In this document: one piece after another, positions 6,216 to 6,484 of the stretch
How the letters are laid out: every line of letters starts with the position of its first letter
Position numbering within the stretch: the first letter of the stretch is position 1
Source: Mycobacterium sp.
Lineage (GTDB): Bacteria > Actinomycetota > Actinomycetes > Mycobacteriales > Mycobacteriaceae
Assembly (NCBI GenBank): GCA_019246375.1
Contig: JAFAQO010000207.1
Location: 1-6,484, forward strand
Direction of reading: 5' to 3'
Length of the DNA: 6,484 bases
Notes under the pieces: model-generated
The model's input: only the letters and a program-made list of their open reading frames with translations
What the model was told of the DNA's origin: nothing
Databases searched by the model: none
Translations under genes and position numbers: made by a program

Positions 6216-6484
6216 GTGACCGACACGGCAATGACCACCGACACCACCCTCGGCACTTGGCGCGAGCTGCTGGGACGCCAGTATGTGTGGACCTGTATCT
6301 TGCTCACCGGCGGTGTGGCGCTCTACGCCATCAACGAATTCCTGACTTTCAGCCTGCTGCCCAGCACGGTTGCCGAAATCGGTGGCGAGCGGCTGTATGC
6401 CTGGGTCACCACGATGTACCTGGTCGGCTCAGTAGTGACCGCAACCACGGTTAACGCAATCCTTATGCGCTTAGGGGCGCGTTC
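6216..6484 (+). CDS. MFS transporter, Rv1634-like (N-terminal part, cut by window edge)
   Basis: Major facilitator superfamily permease, probably a proton-driven drug or metabolite exporter in the inner membrane. The first 89 codons are visible. A short polar N-terminus with WRELLGRQY is followed by a first membrane helix (about 25-48) containing GGVALYAINEFLTFSLLPST, then by a second helix (about 61-84, YAWVTTMYLVGSVV). The last visible residues, RLGAR, resemble the start of the loop 2-3 region conserved in the family. Sequence and position just after uvrB match M. tuberculosis Rv1634, which has been described as a possible drug efflux protein. The gene starts 55 bp after the uvrB stop. GTG 6216 was chosen; GTG 6210 and ATG 6231 are in frame and cannot be excluded. 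Confidence 0.9.
   Translation, partial: MTDTAMTTDTTLGTWRELLGRQYVWTCILLTGGVALYAINEFLTFSLLPSTVAEIGGERLYAWVTTMYLVGSVVTATTVNAILMRLGAR

Noticed and set aside
1..6484. CRISPR array, tRNA or rRNA gene, insertion sequence, integrase or toxin-antitoxin pair
   Set aside because: No regularly spaced repeats, no tRNA-like cloverleaf and no transposase, integrase or toxin-like proteins were recognised on either strand.

Overview
The window looks like chromosome from a slow-growing Mycobacterium. The evidence is high GC content, a UvrB that reads like the M. tuberculosis protein almost throughout, a PknF-type Ser/Thr kinase, an Rv1747-type FHA-ABC transporter, and start sites that look leaderless. The species cannot be fixed from the sequence. 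In the M. tuberculosis map as I remember it, the kinase/transporter pair does not lie next to uvrB, so this may be a lineage-specific locus or a second copy.

Layout: (1) 1-1431, minus strand: N-terminal 477 residues of an ABC exporter with two FHA domains, a Pro/Arg/Gln-rich linker and the start of the ATPase domain. The window edge cuts it off just after the ABC signature LSGGQ. (2) 1432-1812: a divergent intergenic region of about 380 bp carrying promoter-like motifs and one doubtful 40-codon ORF. (3) 1813-3840, plus strand: a 675-codon transmembrane Ser/Thr kinase with an unusual N-terminal extension, a complete PknF-like catalytic domain, one membrane helix and a cysteine-containing outer domain that ends in two similar C...C...W modules. 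(4) 3841-4000: a repeat- and hairpin-bearing spacer whose end matches the mycobacterial DNA-damage (PafBC, RecA-independent) promoter. (5) 4001-6160: uvrB, nucleotide excision repair. (6) 6216-6484: the start of an MFS transporter, as seen downstream of uvrB in M. tuberculosis (Rv1634).

Functionally the left part reads as a signalling pair. A sensor kinase with an extracytoplasmic domain is transcribed away from a transporter whose FHA domains bind phosphothreonine and whose linker carries two duplicated T-V-V segments that could be phosphorylated. In M. tuberculosis PknF phosphorylates Rv1747. Here the same partnership would be encoded divergently rather than in one operon. The right part is a conserved repair/efflux segment, with uvrB apparently expressed as a leaderless, damage-inducible transcript.
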